From NCBI RefSeq assembly GCF_943193095.1, contig NZ_CALPCV010000001.1, positions 62,001 through 126,000 on the forward strand: a DNA stretch of 64,000 bases. The letters run 5' to 3'. The position numbers and the translations under genes were made by a program. The first letter of the stretch is position 1. Every line of letters begins with the position of its first letter. The DNA comes from Parasutterella muris. GTDB taxonomy: Bacteria > Pseudomonadota > Gammaproteobacteria > Burkholderiales > Burkholderiaceae_F. Below are positions 24,243 through 32,881 of the stretch, piece after piece. The notes beneath the pieces are model-generated. The model saw only the letters and a program-made list of their open reading frames with translations. It was not told the DNA's origin and searched no databases.

Positions 24243-25394
24243 TTGACCTCATTGGTTAGATGCCGTTTAATTAGCTTAACTGCTGTCCTGGCGGTTTCCT
24301 TATCGATGAATGCCGTCGCTCAGGAAAGTTCAGGCTCTGCGCACACGGATGAAGCGGTGCAGAGACAGAAAGTGGCATTGATTGTATCGCCGAAGGGCAG
24401 CCCTTTGTGGCAGGCTACGAACCCTTTGCGGGCAGGTATCCGGGCAGCCTACGAGCGAGTAAAGGATAAGTATGAGCTGGTGGAGTTCACTTTGAGTGAA
24501 CCGTCGGCCGTACGTGATGTTTTAAACTCCGCTGCGGACGCAGGCGCGATGCTTGCGATCGGTCCGGTTTCAAAGCCGGCGGTGCAGGCGGTTTCAGAGC
24601 TTAGTTATCTTCCTCTCCCGGTGGTCGCGATTAATCGAGCGCACACGGAGCGCGTCCCCGAGCTGATGCTCACGCTGGACATGTCGGTTGAAAGCGAAGC
24701 CGAGCAGCTGGTTAAGATCGCGCTTGAGAACACTGCTTCGGAGCAGAACGCGGCAAAGAGTTTTGTGATTTTCACGACTGGCAGCGATTATGACGACAAG
24801 CTTGCCCGAACAATTGAGCGAGAGCTTGCAAAGTCCGGCGTGTCCGCTGAACGCCGAAGTATTTCCCCTGAGCAGCTGAGTTATCTTCGTCAGGAAATGC
24901 GCGGAAAGAGCTTCCGAGGCGTTTTCTTTGCGATGAGCGCACAGCAGGCAAGTCTTTTAAGGCCCTATATTCCGCCGGAACTTCCCGTATTCGGAACAAC
25001 GTACACAAGTCCTCTGCATCTGCAGGATCGTATGCAGGCAAAGACCCAAGCCAATGATCTTGTCGGCATGGTTACGCTTGAACTTCCCGCAGAAACAAAA
25101 CTTCCGCTCTCGTCCTACTCCGGTTATATGAAGGTGTACGACAAGATGAGTCAGGAAGAGCGGCAGATGTTTGCCGTGGGCATTGATGCCTGGCAGGTTG
25201 GAGAGCAATGGCTGAAGTGGGCCAAAGATTTTTCATTCTCGGAAAGCATGAGCGGCAGACTGACCTATTCCGGTGAAGACGGACAGCGTGTTATTCGTCA
25301 GCTTGACAAGGCGGTGGTGAATCCTTCGAAGACCGGTTCCGCGGAAGAAGATTTAGTGCAGTTCACCGAAGATGCCGGAGATGCAGGATTATGA
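24243..25394 (+). CDS. LpoA-domain periplasmic protein (penicillin-binding protein activator-like)
   Basis: 383 residues from TTG at 24243, supported by GAGGAG six bases upstream and by the signal peptide it yields (cleavage after AVA, about residue 25). The rest is one type-I periplasmic-binding-protein fold (VALIVSPKGSPLWQATNPLRAGIRAAY at the start, VFGTTYTSP later), as in the C-terminal domain of LpoA, activator of PBP1a. The N-terminal TPR domain and lipobox Cys of E. coli LpoA are missing. Divergence from rsmI is the same as lpoA/rsmI in gammaproteobacteria, which supports the assignment. It overlaps uup by four bases. Confidence 0.72.
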   Translation: MTSLVRCRLISLTAVLAVSLSMNAVAQESSGSAHTDEAVQRQKVALIVSPKGSPLWQATNPLRAGIRAAYERVKDKYELVEFTLSEPSAVRDVLNSAADAGAMLAIGPVSKPAVQAVSELSYLPLPVVAINRAHTERVPELMLTLDMSVESEAEQLVKIALENTASEQNAAKSFVIFTTGSDYDDKLARTIERELAKSGVSAERRSISPEQLSYLRQEMRGKSFRGVFFAMSAQQASLLRPYIPPELPVFGTTYTSPLHLQDRMQAKTQANDLVGMVTLELPAETKLPLSSYSGYMKVYDKMSQEERQMFAVGIDAWQVGEQWLKWAKDFSFSESMSGRLTYSGEDGQRVIRQLDKAVVNPSKTGSAEEDLVQFTEDAGDAGL

Positions 25395-27220
25395 GTCTGA
25401 TCTCGATATTGCAGGCTCACCTGGCCTGGGGGGACAAGCCTCTTCTTGATTCTGTCGATCTGACGGTTGAAGAAGGGCAGAGAATCGGATTGATCGGACG
25501 AAACGGGACAGGAAAAAGCTCCCTGATGAAAGTGCTTGCCGGGCTGGAGAAACTTGACGACGGAACGCTTCACATACAAAACGGTTTAAACGCGGTTTAT
25601 GTGGAACAGGAACCCTTTTTTCCTGAGGCTCCGACGCTGATGGAGTCGCTTGTTCTTCGCGGCCGCTTTGATGACATTGCCGACAGTAAATACCGTTGGC
25701 AGCTGCAGAGCAGATTATCGGAATATCTGCATCGCTTCGGTCTGGATGAAAATGCGGATCTGTCCAAGGCATCAGGCGGAGAGAAGAAAAAAGCGGCGCT
25801 TGCGCTGGCGTTTTCCCTTGAGCCGGATCTTCTTCTGCTGGATGAACCAACCAACCATTTGGATATTGACGCGATCGAGCTGCTTGAAGAGATTATTCTT
25901 TCCGAGTTTAAAAAATCCCGCTCACTGGTAACGGTTACGCATGACCGAGCCTTTTTGAACCGTATCGTTGACTCTATATGGGAGCTTGATCGAGGCGTTG
26001 TGCGCCGCTATCCCGGAAATTTCGAAGAATACCAGACGCGCAAAGCGGCCGAGCTTGCGGACGAAGAGAAGGCGCGTCAGAACTTTGACAAAGTGTGGTC
26101 GCAGGAAGAGGCTTGGATTCGCCGAGGCATTGAAGCGCGGCGCACGCGCAATGAAGGCCGCGTCAGACGGCTTGAAAAGATGCGTGTTGAACGAGAAAAC
26201 CGCAGAGACCGTTTGGGTGTGGTTGATCTGAACATCGACGCAGGTGAGCGAAGCGGCAAAATCGTTGCCGAATTGACTGACGTTTATAAGAGTTACGGCG
26301 GCCGCTGCCTGATTAATGATCTGACCATGCGCGTGATGCGCGGCGATAAGCTCGGACTGCTCGGACCCAATGGGGTTGGAAAGAGTACGCTGATTAAAAT
26401 TATTCTCGGGCAGGTTGCTCCGGATGAGGGCACGGTCAAACTCGGAACCAATCTCCAAGTCGCCTATTTTGATCAGCTTCGAACGGAACTGGATCCGGAT
26501 AAAACGCTTCAGGAGACGGTTTCTCCGGGCTCCGACTGGGTTGAAGTCGGCGGAGTGAAAAAGCACATTGTCGGCTACCTCGGGGATTTTCTCTTCCCAC
26601 CGCATCGAATGAACGTCAAAGTCGGCAGTCTCTCAGGCGGTGAACGCAACAGACTGCTGCTTGCGAAACTGTTTGCCAAGCCGGCAAATCTTCTTGTGAT
26701 GGACGAACCGACCAATGACTTGGATATTGAATCCGTCGAGATGCTTGAGGATACGCTGAGCAGTTATCCCGGTACCGTACTGATTGTGTCTCACGATCGG
26801 CAGTTCATGGATAACGTCGCTACGTTTGCGATTGCGCCGGACAAGAACGGCAAGTGGACCTCGTATGCGGGCGGCTATGAAGAATGGCTGCGCTGGCGGG
26901 CAAAAGAGGGGAAAGAAGAGAAGAAGACGGAAGCGGCAAAAGAGGCTCCGAAAGAAAAGTCTGTTAAGCCGAAACGGCAGCCCAAGGGCGGATTGACCTA
27001 TAAGGAGAGACAGGCTTTGGAGGCGCTGCCCGCGGAAATTGAAGCGCTTGAGACACGGCAGAACGAGCTGATTGAACAAATGCAGTCCCCCGACTATGCC
27101 GCAAAGAGTGCGGAAGACAAACTGAAGCTTGGGGACGAACTTACGGATGTCGGCAGCTGTCTTGAGCAGAAGTATCAGCTCTGGGAGCAGTTGGAAGAAA
27201 AACAATCTCTTGCAAAATAA
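25391..27220 (+). CDS. uup: ABC-F family ATPase Uup
   Basis: Soluble tandem ATPase of the ABC-F translation-factor group; Uup acts on ribosomes and on precise transposon excision in E. coli. 609 residues. First domain: Walker A GRNGTGKSS near 36-44, signature SGGEKKKAALAL, LLLDEPTNHLDI. Second domain: Walker A GPNGVGKST near 325, signature SGGERNRLLL, LVMDEPTNDLDI. A Lys/Glu-rich linker (about 515-540) leads to the C-terminal coiled coil (about 545-609) that marks Uup. Start and stop overlap (ATGA) with the LpoA-domain gene. Confidence 0.93.
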   Translation: MSLISILQAHLAWGDKPLLDSVDLTVEEGQRIGLIGRNGTGKSSLMKVLAGLEKLDDGTLHIQNGLNAVYVEQEPFFPEAPTLMESLVLRGRFDDIADSKYRWQLQSRLSEYLHRFGLDENADLSKASGGEKKKAALALAFSLEPDLLLLDEPTNHLDIDAIELLEEIILSEFKKSRSLVTVTHDRAFLNRIVDSIWELDRGVVRRYPGNFEEYQTRKAAELADEEKARQNFDKVWSQEEAWIRRGIEARRTRNEGRVRRLEKMRVERENRRDRLGVVDLNIDAGERSGKIVAELTDVYKSYGGRCLINDLTMRVMRGDKLGLLGPNGVGKSTLIKIILGQVAPDEGTVKLGTNLQVAYFDQLRTELDPDKTLQETVSPGSDWVEVGGVKKHIVGYLGDFLFPPHRMNVKVGSLSGGERNRLLLAKLFAKPANLLVMDEPTNDLDIESVEMLEDTLSSYPGTVLIVSHDRQFMDNVATFAIAPDKNGKWTSYAGGYEEWLRWRAKEGKEEKKTEAAKEAPKEKSVKPKRQPKGGLTYKERQALEALPAEIEALETRQNELIEQMQSPDYAAKSAEDKLKLGDELTDVGSCLEQKYQLWEQLEEKQSLAK

Positions 27221-27287
27221 TTTGAGATTTTCGGGCTGATAAAGTCCAAACTATTCGTATAGAACAGAAGCAAAAGAGGAGGTCTCT

Positions 27288-27839
27288 ATGAAATCTAAAT
27301 TATTAAAAGGGGTCTTTACCGCTTCCATCATGTGTCTTGTATTGAGCGGATCGCTTGCTGATGCTCGTCCCGGCGGCCCCGGCCACGGCGGTCTGGGCTT
27401 CCGTCCCGGTCCTCCTCCCGGAGGTCCCGGTTTTCGACCGGCCCCTCCGCCTCGCTATCACCACGGCGGACCCTGGCGCCACTTCGGCAGAGATGTCTTG
27501 GGCGGAGCTTTGACATTAGGGCTCGGACTCGGTGTGGCCGGAGCCATTAGCAATGCTTTGTCGCCCACGTATGTTGCGCCAAGCTATGTTCCTCCGGCTT
27601 ATCCGGTCACTGCGGCCGTACCGACTTACACAGCACCAGTGGTGGCGCCTGTCGTGACCGCGCCGACGGTTATTCCGGCTCCGGTTGTGACTGCGCCTGT
27701 TGCAGCCCCGGCACCTGTTGTTGTTTCACCTGCGCCGTCGGGAAATACGATGTATTGGTGCCAGGCCAGCAAGAATTTTTATCCTTTCGTGACGGAGTGC
27801 AGCTCCGGCTGGGAGGTTAGGATTATGCCGGCCAATTAG
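27288..27839 (+). CDS. Secreted Pro/Gly-rich protein with YWC-x-C-x-GW C-terminal motif
   Basis: 183 residues. A signal peptide (1-26, ending in LADA) is followed by a Gly/Pro/Arg-rich stretch with repeats such as PGGPGFRP (about 27-65), then a glycine-rich hydrophobic segment (GGALTLGLGLGVAGAI, about 74-90). Next come Val/Ala/Pro repeats (PVVAPVVTAPTV type, about 100-155). The C-terminus MYWCQASKNFYPFVTECSSGW resembles a short Cys-pair motif seen at the end of many proteobacterial envelope proteins. AGGAGG lies six bases before the ATG. Function unknown. Confidence 0.75.
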   Translation: MKSKLLKGVFTASIMCLVLSGSLADARPGGPGHGGLGFRPGPPPGGPGFRPAPPPRYHHGGPWRHFGRDVLGGALTLGLGLGVAGAISNALSPTYVAPSYVPPAYPVTAAVPTYTAPVVAPVVTAPTVIPAPVVTAPVAAPAPVVVSPAPSGNTMYWCQASKNFYPFVTECSSGWEVRIMPAN

Positions 27840-27861
27840 CCGAAACATTCCTCTCTTGGAG

Positions 27862-27885
27862 AGCCGCGTTCAGCGGCTTTTTTAT
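27862..27885 (+). terminator. Rho-independent terminator after the secreted protein gene
   Basis: AGCCGC (27862-27867) pairs with GCGGCT (27873-27878), loop of five, then a run of T (27878-27884). Confidence 0.85.
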
Positions 27886-28013
27886 TGACCTTTGCCGGCA
27901 GACATCAAGCCGCACCCGCTTGATTGCGCATTTTTCGAAAAAAGAAGAAATTTTTTCGCTGCGGATTTGTTAGGGTAAACACGGATTTTTTACGTCGTTA
28001 AATACTTATTTTT

Positions 28014-29903
28014 ATGTTTAGCCTAGCAGGTATTATGGGAGATAGTATCGTGACAGATAGCAAGGAAGAGCGAGCTAGGGCTCTTGACGGGTTAACAACA
28101 CTGTGTGAATTTTTCCAGAATCGGGTCTGCAAAGGGCCTTCGGACGAGGCTTTACGGGAATTCAACAAATCGACAAAGGAATGGGTTTCCGTTACCTACA
28201 GCGAGCTTGGAGAAAAAGTTTTGAGCTGGCGCAAAGCTTTTGCCGCTCTCAACCTGAAGCGAGGCGATCGTGTCGCGATGCTTTTGCCCAACGGCGTCAA
28301 TGCTGTTTGTTTTGACCAGGCGGCGATGGCCAATACTCTTGTCCCGGTCCCGCTGCACGCAATTGATACTCCCGCATCGAGCGCATATATTCTCCAGGAC
28401 AGCGGCGCATCCGTTCTTGTCACCGACAAAGTTTCCAAGTGGGAAAAAATTAAAGAAGCCGGATTTGACCTTTCGGCGCTGAAGAAGGTCATCATTACCG
28501 ATGATGAAGCGCCGTCAGGCGGTATGGTCAGCGCGCTTGCGGCCTGGCTTGCGTCGGCCTCTCAGAATGCCGATCTTCCGGACTCTCCGACCGAGCAGGA
28601 TTTAGCCTGCATTGTGTACACCTCCGGAACGACCGGCAGACCCAAAGGCGTCATGCTGACACACAAAAACATTACGAGCAATGTTCGCTCTACGCTTGCT
28701 CACGTGAAGCCGGAAGTCGGTGATATCTTCCTCTCTTTTCTTCCTCTTTCCCATATGTTTGAGAGGACGGCGGGCTACTATCTCGCGCTGGCAACCGGCT
28801 CTACGATTGTTTTCAATCGATCGCTTCAGTACTTGGCGGAGGACTTCAGGATTGCCAAACCCAATGTTCTGATTTCCGTTCCCCGCGTATATGAGCGTAT
28901 CTACGGAAAGCTCAATAAAGTGCTTTTGGATAAAGGTCCTGTCGCCAAGAAGGTTTTCGAAACGGCAGTGAACGCCGGCTGGAGAGTGTTCTGCAGAAAG
29001 AATCGAATTCGGGTGGCGTCGTCAGTGCCCCCGCTGATTGATTCAGTGACGAACAAACTGATCGGCGGGAAAATTTCCAGGACGCTTAAATCCCAGTTCG
29101 GCGGCCGTCTTCGTGTTGCGATCAGCGGCGGGGCATCTTTGAATCCGGAAGCGGCAAAAGTGTTTTGCGGACTCGGTCTTCCCGTCATTCAAGGTTACGG
29201 CATGACGGAGACTTCTCCGATTATCAGCGGAAATAACGTAACGGATAACGATCCGGCCACGGTTGGAAGAGCGCTGAAGGATGTCGGAATTCGTTTAGGC
29301 GACAAGGACGAGATTCAAATTAAGGGCGACTTGGTGATGCGCGGATACTGGAATCGCGAAAAAGAGACCAAGGAAGCCTTTACGGAGGACGGCTGGCTGC
29401 ACACAGGAGATCAGGGCCGTTTTGATGAGGACAGGCGTCTGAAAATTGTCGGCAGAATCAAAGAGATTATTGTGACGTCGACCGGTGAAAAGATTTCTCC
29501 GGTGGATATCGAGAGTGCGGTGGAAACGCTTCCTTTGGTGAACCAGTGCTATGCCGTAGGAGACGGGAAGCCCTATATTGGAGTATTGGTTTCCTTGGAT
29601 TGCGAGCGGTGGAGCGCTCTTGCTTCTTCGCTGCATTTGGATCCGAAGGATCAGGTTTCGCTCACCGCAAGCAGCGCCAAGAGCGCGGTGCTTCAGCAGG
29701 TAAAAAAGGCCTGCAGGACCTTTCCGGCATACGCTGTGCCGCGAAATGTCACGCTTACGCTGGACGAGTGGACGATTGACAACGGTCTGCTGACACCGAC
29801 GCTGAAGCTGAAGAGAAAGCCCATGAACGAAAAATACGGATCGCTGATTGATGACATGTATATGGGGGCCAAAAAAAGTTCACATGCCGCGAATAACCTA
29901 TAA
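28014..29903 (+). CDS. AMP-dependent long-chain acyl-CoA synthetase
   Basis: Adenylate-forming enzyme that activates a carboxylic acid, probably a long-chain fatty acid, with ATP and CoA. About 622-629 residues. Motifs are the P-loop YTSGTTGRPKGVMLTHKN, FLPLSHMFERTAGYY, the A5-type GYGMTETSPI, and the FACL segment GWLHTGDQGRFDEDRRLKIVGRIKE. Start is ATG at 28014 or more likely ATG at 28035, which has AGCAGG just upstream. There is no signal peptide. It resembles the FadD15-like branch rather than E. coli FadD, but the substrate is inferred. Confidence 0.9.
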   Translation: MFSLAGIMGDSIVTDSKEERARALDGLTTLCEFFQNRVCKGPSDEALREFNKSTKEWVSVTYSELGEKVLSWRKAFAALNLKRGDRVAMLLPNGVNAVCFDQAAMANTLVPVPLHAIDTPASSAYILQDSGASVLVTDKVSKWEKIKEAGFDLSALKKVIITDDEAPSGGMVSALAAWLASASQNADLPDSPTEQDLACIVYTSGTTGRPKGVMLTHKNITSNVRSTLAHVKPEVGDIFLSFLPLSHMFERTAGYYLALATGSTIVFNRSLQYLAEDFRIAKPNVLISVPRVYERIYGKLNKVLLDKGPVAKKVFETAVNAGWRVFCRKNRIRVASSVPPLIDSVTNKLIGGKISRTLKSQFGGRLRVAISGGASLNPEAAKVFCGLGLPVIQGYGMTETSPIISGNNVTDNDPATVGRALKDVGIRLGDKDEIQIKGDLVMRGYWNREKETKEAFTEDGWLHTGDQGRFDEDRRLKIVGRIKEIIVTSTGEKISPVDIESAVETLPLVNQCYAVGDGKPYIGVLVSLDCERWSALASSLHLDPKDQVSLTASSAKSAVLQQVKKACRTFPAYAVPRNVTLTLDEWTIDNGLLTPTLKLKRKPMNEKYGSLIDDMYMGAKKSSHAANNL

Positions 29904-29935
29904 TTCTCGGTCGAACTAACGTAGTAAGAGTCATC

Positions 29936-31279
29936 ATGGAAAAATCAACGGAAACGATCCGCACTGCGTACAAAGGAAACGCAAAGCACGAGAAATCAGA
30001 AGCAATTGCACCGGGCTGGATGCTGAGGGCGACCGAAGCGGTCATGCAGTACTACCTGGACAAAAATCTGACTCTGGATCCCTGCATTCTTCAGGAGTTT
30101 CCCAAACCGCAGGAAGGTCATCAGTACATGATGTACGCGCACATTCCTTTCTGCAAGACGCTTTGCTCTTACTGCACATTCCATCGTTTTCTGTTTAAAG
30201 AATACAAAGCCCGTGAATACTTTGTGAACCTGCGCAAAGAGATACAGTCGGTTCATGACATGGGGTACAACTTTACTTCGCTTTATATTGGCGGCGGTAC
30301 GACAACTGTTCTGATGGATGAGCTTGTTAAGACGATCGAGCTCACCCGTACGCTCTTTCCCGGCATCAAGGAGGTTTCCTGCGAGACGGATCCTCAGGTA
30401 ATGGGCGATCCGTCCATTTCGATGCTTAAAGGATTAGTAGACCGCATGTCGATCGGTGTACAGAGCTTTGACGACGGAATTCTGAAGATGACCGAGCGTG
30501 ATAAGTTCGGTACCGGCAAGCAGGTTTTCGACTACATCCAAAAGGCTCAGGAGCTTTTCCCGATCTGCAACGTTGACATGATCTTCGGTTTTCACGGACA
30601 GACCAACGAAGTTCTTCGTTCGGATTTAGCCAAACTGCTTGAGCTGTCGCCGCGTCAGATTACTACTTATCCTCTGATGGTGACGAGCCAGACAAAACGC
30701 AGCGTCAAGGACAAGATCGCAGCGCCCCCGGAAATTATGGCTGAGCAGTATCGAATTATTCTTGATACGCTCTGCCATGACTACACGCAGCTTTCAAGCT
30801 GGGCGTTCGGCAAGTCCAACAACGAGGGATTTGACGAATACGTTATCGATAACGACGAATATCTCGGCGTAGGCTCCGGAGCGTTTAGTTTTCTTGGTGA
30901 CACGCTTTATGTGAATACATTCTCACTGAGACGCTATAACGAGCGCATCGGATCGGGAAGAAACGGTGTTGAAAGAAAGCGGACGTTTGATAAGTTCAAT
31001 GTACTTCAGTATCGTCTTCTTTTAGGTCTTTTCGCAGGGCGTCTGAACCGCCGCTATTTCAAAGAAGTGCACGGCGTCAATCTGGATAGAGCTTTGTTTA
31101 AAGAAGTTCTGGGACTGAAGCTGGCAGGTGCCATTAAAGAGAATCCGGACGATCCCAACCAGTTTATTGTGACTGACAGAGGCAAACTGCTGGGACTGGT
31201 CATGATGAAAGATTTTTACTCGGCGATGGATAATATTCGCGCAGAACTGAGAAAACCTCTCAAAGAATCAGATATGTAA
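29936..31279 (+). CDS. HemN/HemW-like radical SAM protein
   Basis: 447 residues. The radical SAM cluster motif is HIPFCKTLCSYC (about residues 70-81). The fourth Cys that follows in true coproporphyrinogen dehydrogenase HemN is replaced by Phe two residues on, so it is closer to HemW/HutW-like members. IGGGTTTVL and the C-terminal HemN-C-like region (about 340-430) complete the family layout. It may handle heme or another tetrapyrrole. It ends 233 bases before hydA and is separated from it by a hairpin, so co-transcription with the hydrogenase is not assured. The subfamily role is unresolved. Confidence 0.8.
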   Translation: MEKSTETIRTAYKGNAKHEKSEAIAPGWMLRATEAVMQYYLDKNLTLDPCILQEFPKPQEGHQYMMYAHIPFCKTLCSYCTFHRFLFKEYKAREYFVNLRKEIQSVHDMGYNFTSLYIGGGTTTVLMDELVKTIELTRTLFPGIKEVSCETDPQVMGDPSISMLKGLVDRMSIGVQSFDDGILKMTERDKFGTGKQVFDYIQKAQELFPICNVDMIFGFHGQTNEVLRSDLAKLLELSPRQITTYPLMVTSQTKRSVKDKIAAPPEIMAEQYRIILDTLCHDYTQLSSWAFGKSNNEGFDEYVIDNDEYLGVGSGAFSFLGDTLYVNTFSLRRYNERIGSGRNGVERKRTFDKFNVLQYRLLLGLFAGRLNRRYFKEVHGVNLDRALFKEVLGLKLAGAIKENPDDPNQFIVTDRGKLLGLVMMKDFYSAMDNIRAELRKPLKESDM

Positions 31280-31288
31280 GACGAAATG

Positions 31289-31330
31289 TCCGATTAAGAG
31301 ATATGTCTTATCGGATAAACCCTTATTTTT
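31289..31330 (+). terminator. Probable terminator after the HemN-like gene
   Basis: Imperfect stem TCCGA-T-TAAGA (31289-31299) with TCTTA-TCGGA (31306-31315), loop of six, followed after six bases by TTATTTTT. It lies ten bases past the stop. Confidence 0.6.
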
Positions 31331-31512
31331 CCCATTTTCCAAGGGTAACTACCTAGACTTTACGTATTAGACCAATTGAGTCGATGTAACTCAGCCCGTA
31401 AACTGATGTATAAGGTTTTTATATTGGTCCGGCTGTCACTTTTGTGTACAGCGTAAACAAGAATTTTTCGGATCAAATTTTTATTTCCCATTTCAAGCTC
31501 TGGAGTTGAAAG

Positions 31513-32865
31513 ATGGCTACTATGAACGTAGTGACTTTCCGTCCGCCGCAAGGCTGCCGCGGTGAAGACGGACCGGAATATCAGGGTAATTTCCGCAAAG
31601 GCGAACTGCGCGGGATTATTAAGATTAACAAAGACAACTGTGTCGGCTGCGATACATGCCGCAAATTCTGCCCGGTTGATGCGATTACCGGCGGTCTCGG
31701 CAGCATTCATAAGATTCGTGATGACGCATGCGTTAGCTGCGGACAGTGTCTGAGCGCATGTCCCTTCGGCGCGATTGAACAGATGTCCTTCGTCGAGGAC
31801 GTTCTCAAGGTTTTGGACGATCCGAAGAAATTCGTGGTTGCTCACCCGTCTCCCGCGGTTCGCGTGGCGCTTGCTGAAGAATTCGGCGGCCAGCCCGGCG
31901 ATCTCTGCACCGAGCAGATGCTTAACGCTTTCGAAAAAGCAGGTTTCACTGTTTACGACGTGAACCAGACCGCTGACCAGACTATTCTGGAAGAAGGTAC
32001 GGAATTCATTAAGAAAGTCAGATACTGGTGCTTAGGCGAAAGAAGCCCTGAAGTGAACCAGATGGCTCATCATCCGCTGCCGCATTTCACCAGCTGTTGC
32101 CCCGGCTGGGTCAGAAACATGGAAATTAACTTCGCTTCTGCGATTCCTCATGTTTCCACAACTAAGAGCCCGGTTCAGATGGGCGGCGCGCTCGCCAAGA
32201 GCTGGGCTGCCAAGCACATTTGGAACAAGGATCCCCGCGATGTCGTGATGGTTGCTGTTACTCCCTGTACAGCCAAGATTTACGAAGCGAGCCGTCCTGA
32301 GTTTGTCGACGCATGGAAGTGGAACGTGGAACACGGCTATCTGCCCAAAGACACTCCCGCCTTCCCCGATATCGACTACAGTCTGACCACTCGTGATATC
32401 GCCGAACTTCTGCGCCGCAAAGGTATCAATCCGCTCACAATGCCCAAGACTCATGAAGTCAAGACAATGGAAAAATACACCGGTGCCGGGACGATTTTCG
32501 GCTGCTCCGGCGGTGTTATGGAAGCGGCTCTGCGTACAGCTTACGCAATTCTCTCTGGAGAAGAGCTCAAAGATCCGGACATCATCACAGTTCGCGGTAT
32601 GAACAACTCCCTCGTTGAAGCCACTATTCCGATTCCTCTGAAAGCTCAGGGCGGAAAGATCTTCGAACTTCGCGTTGCGGTTGTAAACGGCGCGCTGCAG
32701 GATCTGCACAAAGTTATGAAGATTATCAACGAAGACAAGGATCGCTGGCACTTCATTGAAGTTATGAACTGCCCCGGCGGCTGTGTCAACGGCGGCGGTC
32801 AGCCGCTCCAGGGCGCCGGTTCCGCTTGGCTCGCTCCGACAACTCCGCTGCCTGTCAAACTCTAA
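31513..32865 (+). CDS. hydA: [FeFe]-hydrogenase large (catalytic) subunit HydA
   Basis: 450 residues, Desulfovibrio-like two-cluster layout without an N-terminal [2Fe-2S] domain. Two [4Fe-4S] clusters bind Cys43/46/49/53 and Cys73/76/79/83. The H-cluster motifs are L1 TSCCPGW (193-199, Cys196 ligand and Cys195 proton relay), L2 TPCTAK (250-255, Cys252) and L3 EVMNCPGGC (416-424, Cys420 and Cys424). L2 has Thr250 where Met is usual. KSPVQM and EEGTEF keep proton-path positions. Relative to Desulfovibrio HydA as I recall it, there are extra residues before L1 (about 170-190) and after L2 (about 265-285). GGAG is eight bases before the ATG. No signal peptide; export would rely on HydB. Confidence 0.95.
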   Translation: MATMNVVTFRPPQGCRGEDGPEYQGNFRKGELRGIIKINKDNCVGCDTCRKFCPVDAITGGLGSIHKIRDDACVSCGQCLSACPFGAIEQMSFVEDVLKVLDDPKKFVVAHPSPAVRVALAEEFGGQPGDLCTEQMLNAFEKAGFTVYDVNQTADQTILEEGTEFIKKVRYWCLGERSPEVNQMAHHPLPHFTSCCPGWVRNMEINFASAIPHVSTTKSPVQMGGALAKSWAAKHIWNKDPRDVVMVAVTPCTAKIYEASRPEFVDAWKWNVEHGYLPKDTPAFPDIDYSLTTRDIAELLRRKGINPLTMPKTHEVKTMEKYTGAGTIFGCSGGVMEAALRTAYAILSGEELKDPDIITVRGMNNSLVEATIPIPLKAQGGKIFELRVAVVNGALQDLHKVMKIINEDKDRWHFIEVMNCPGGCVNGGGQPLQGAGSAWLAPTTPLPVKL

Positions 32866-32881
32866 CTAGGGTGAATATCAA

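Noticed and set aside
29936..31279. HydE or HydG maturase
   Set aside because: The radical SAM protein has HemN/HemW-type motifs (HIPFC and IGGGT), not the HydE or HydG pattern, and lacks the C-terminal cluster cysteines of HydG.
31463..31476. Possible FNR-type site upstream of hydA
   Set aside because: Only one half-site (ATCAA) fits; the other half has three mismatches and the position is very near the start codon.
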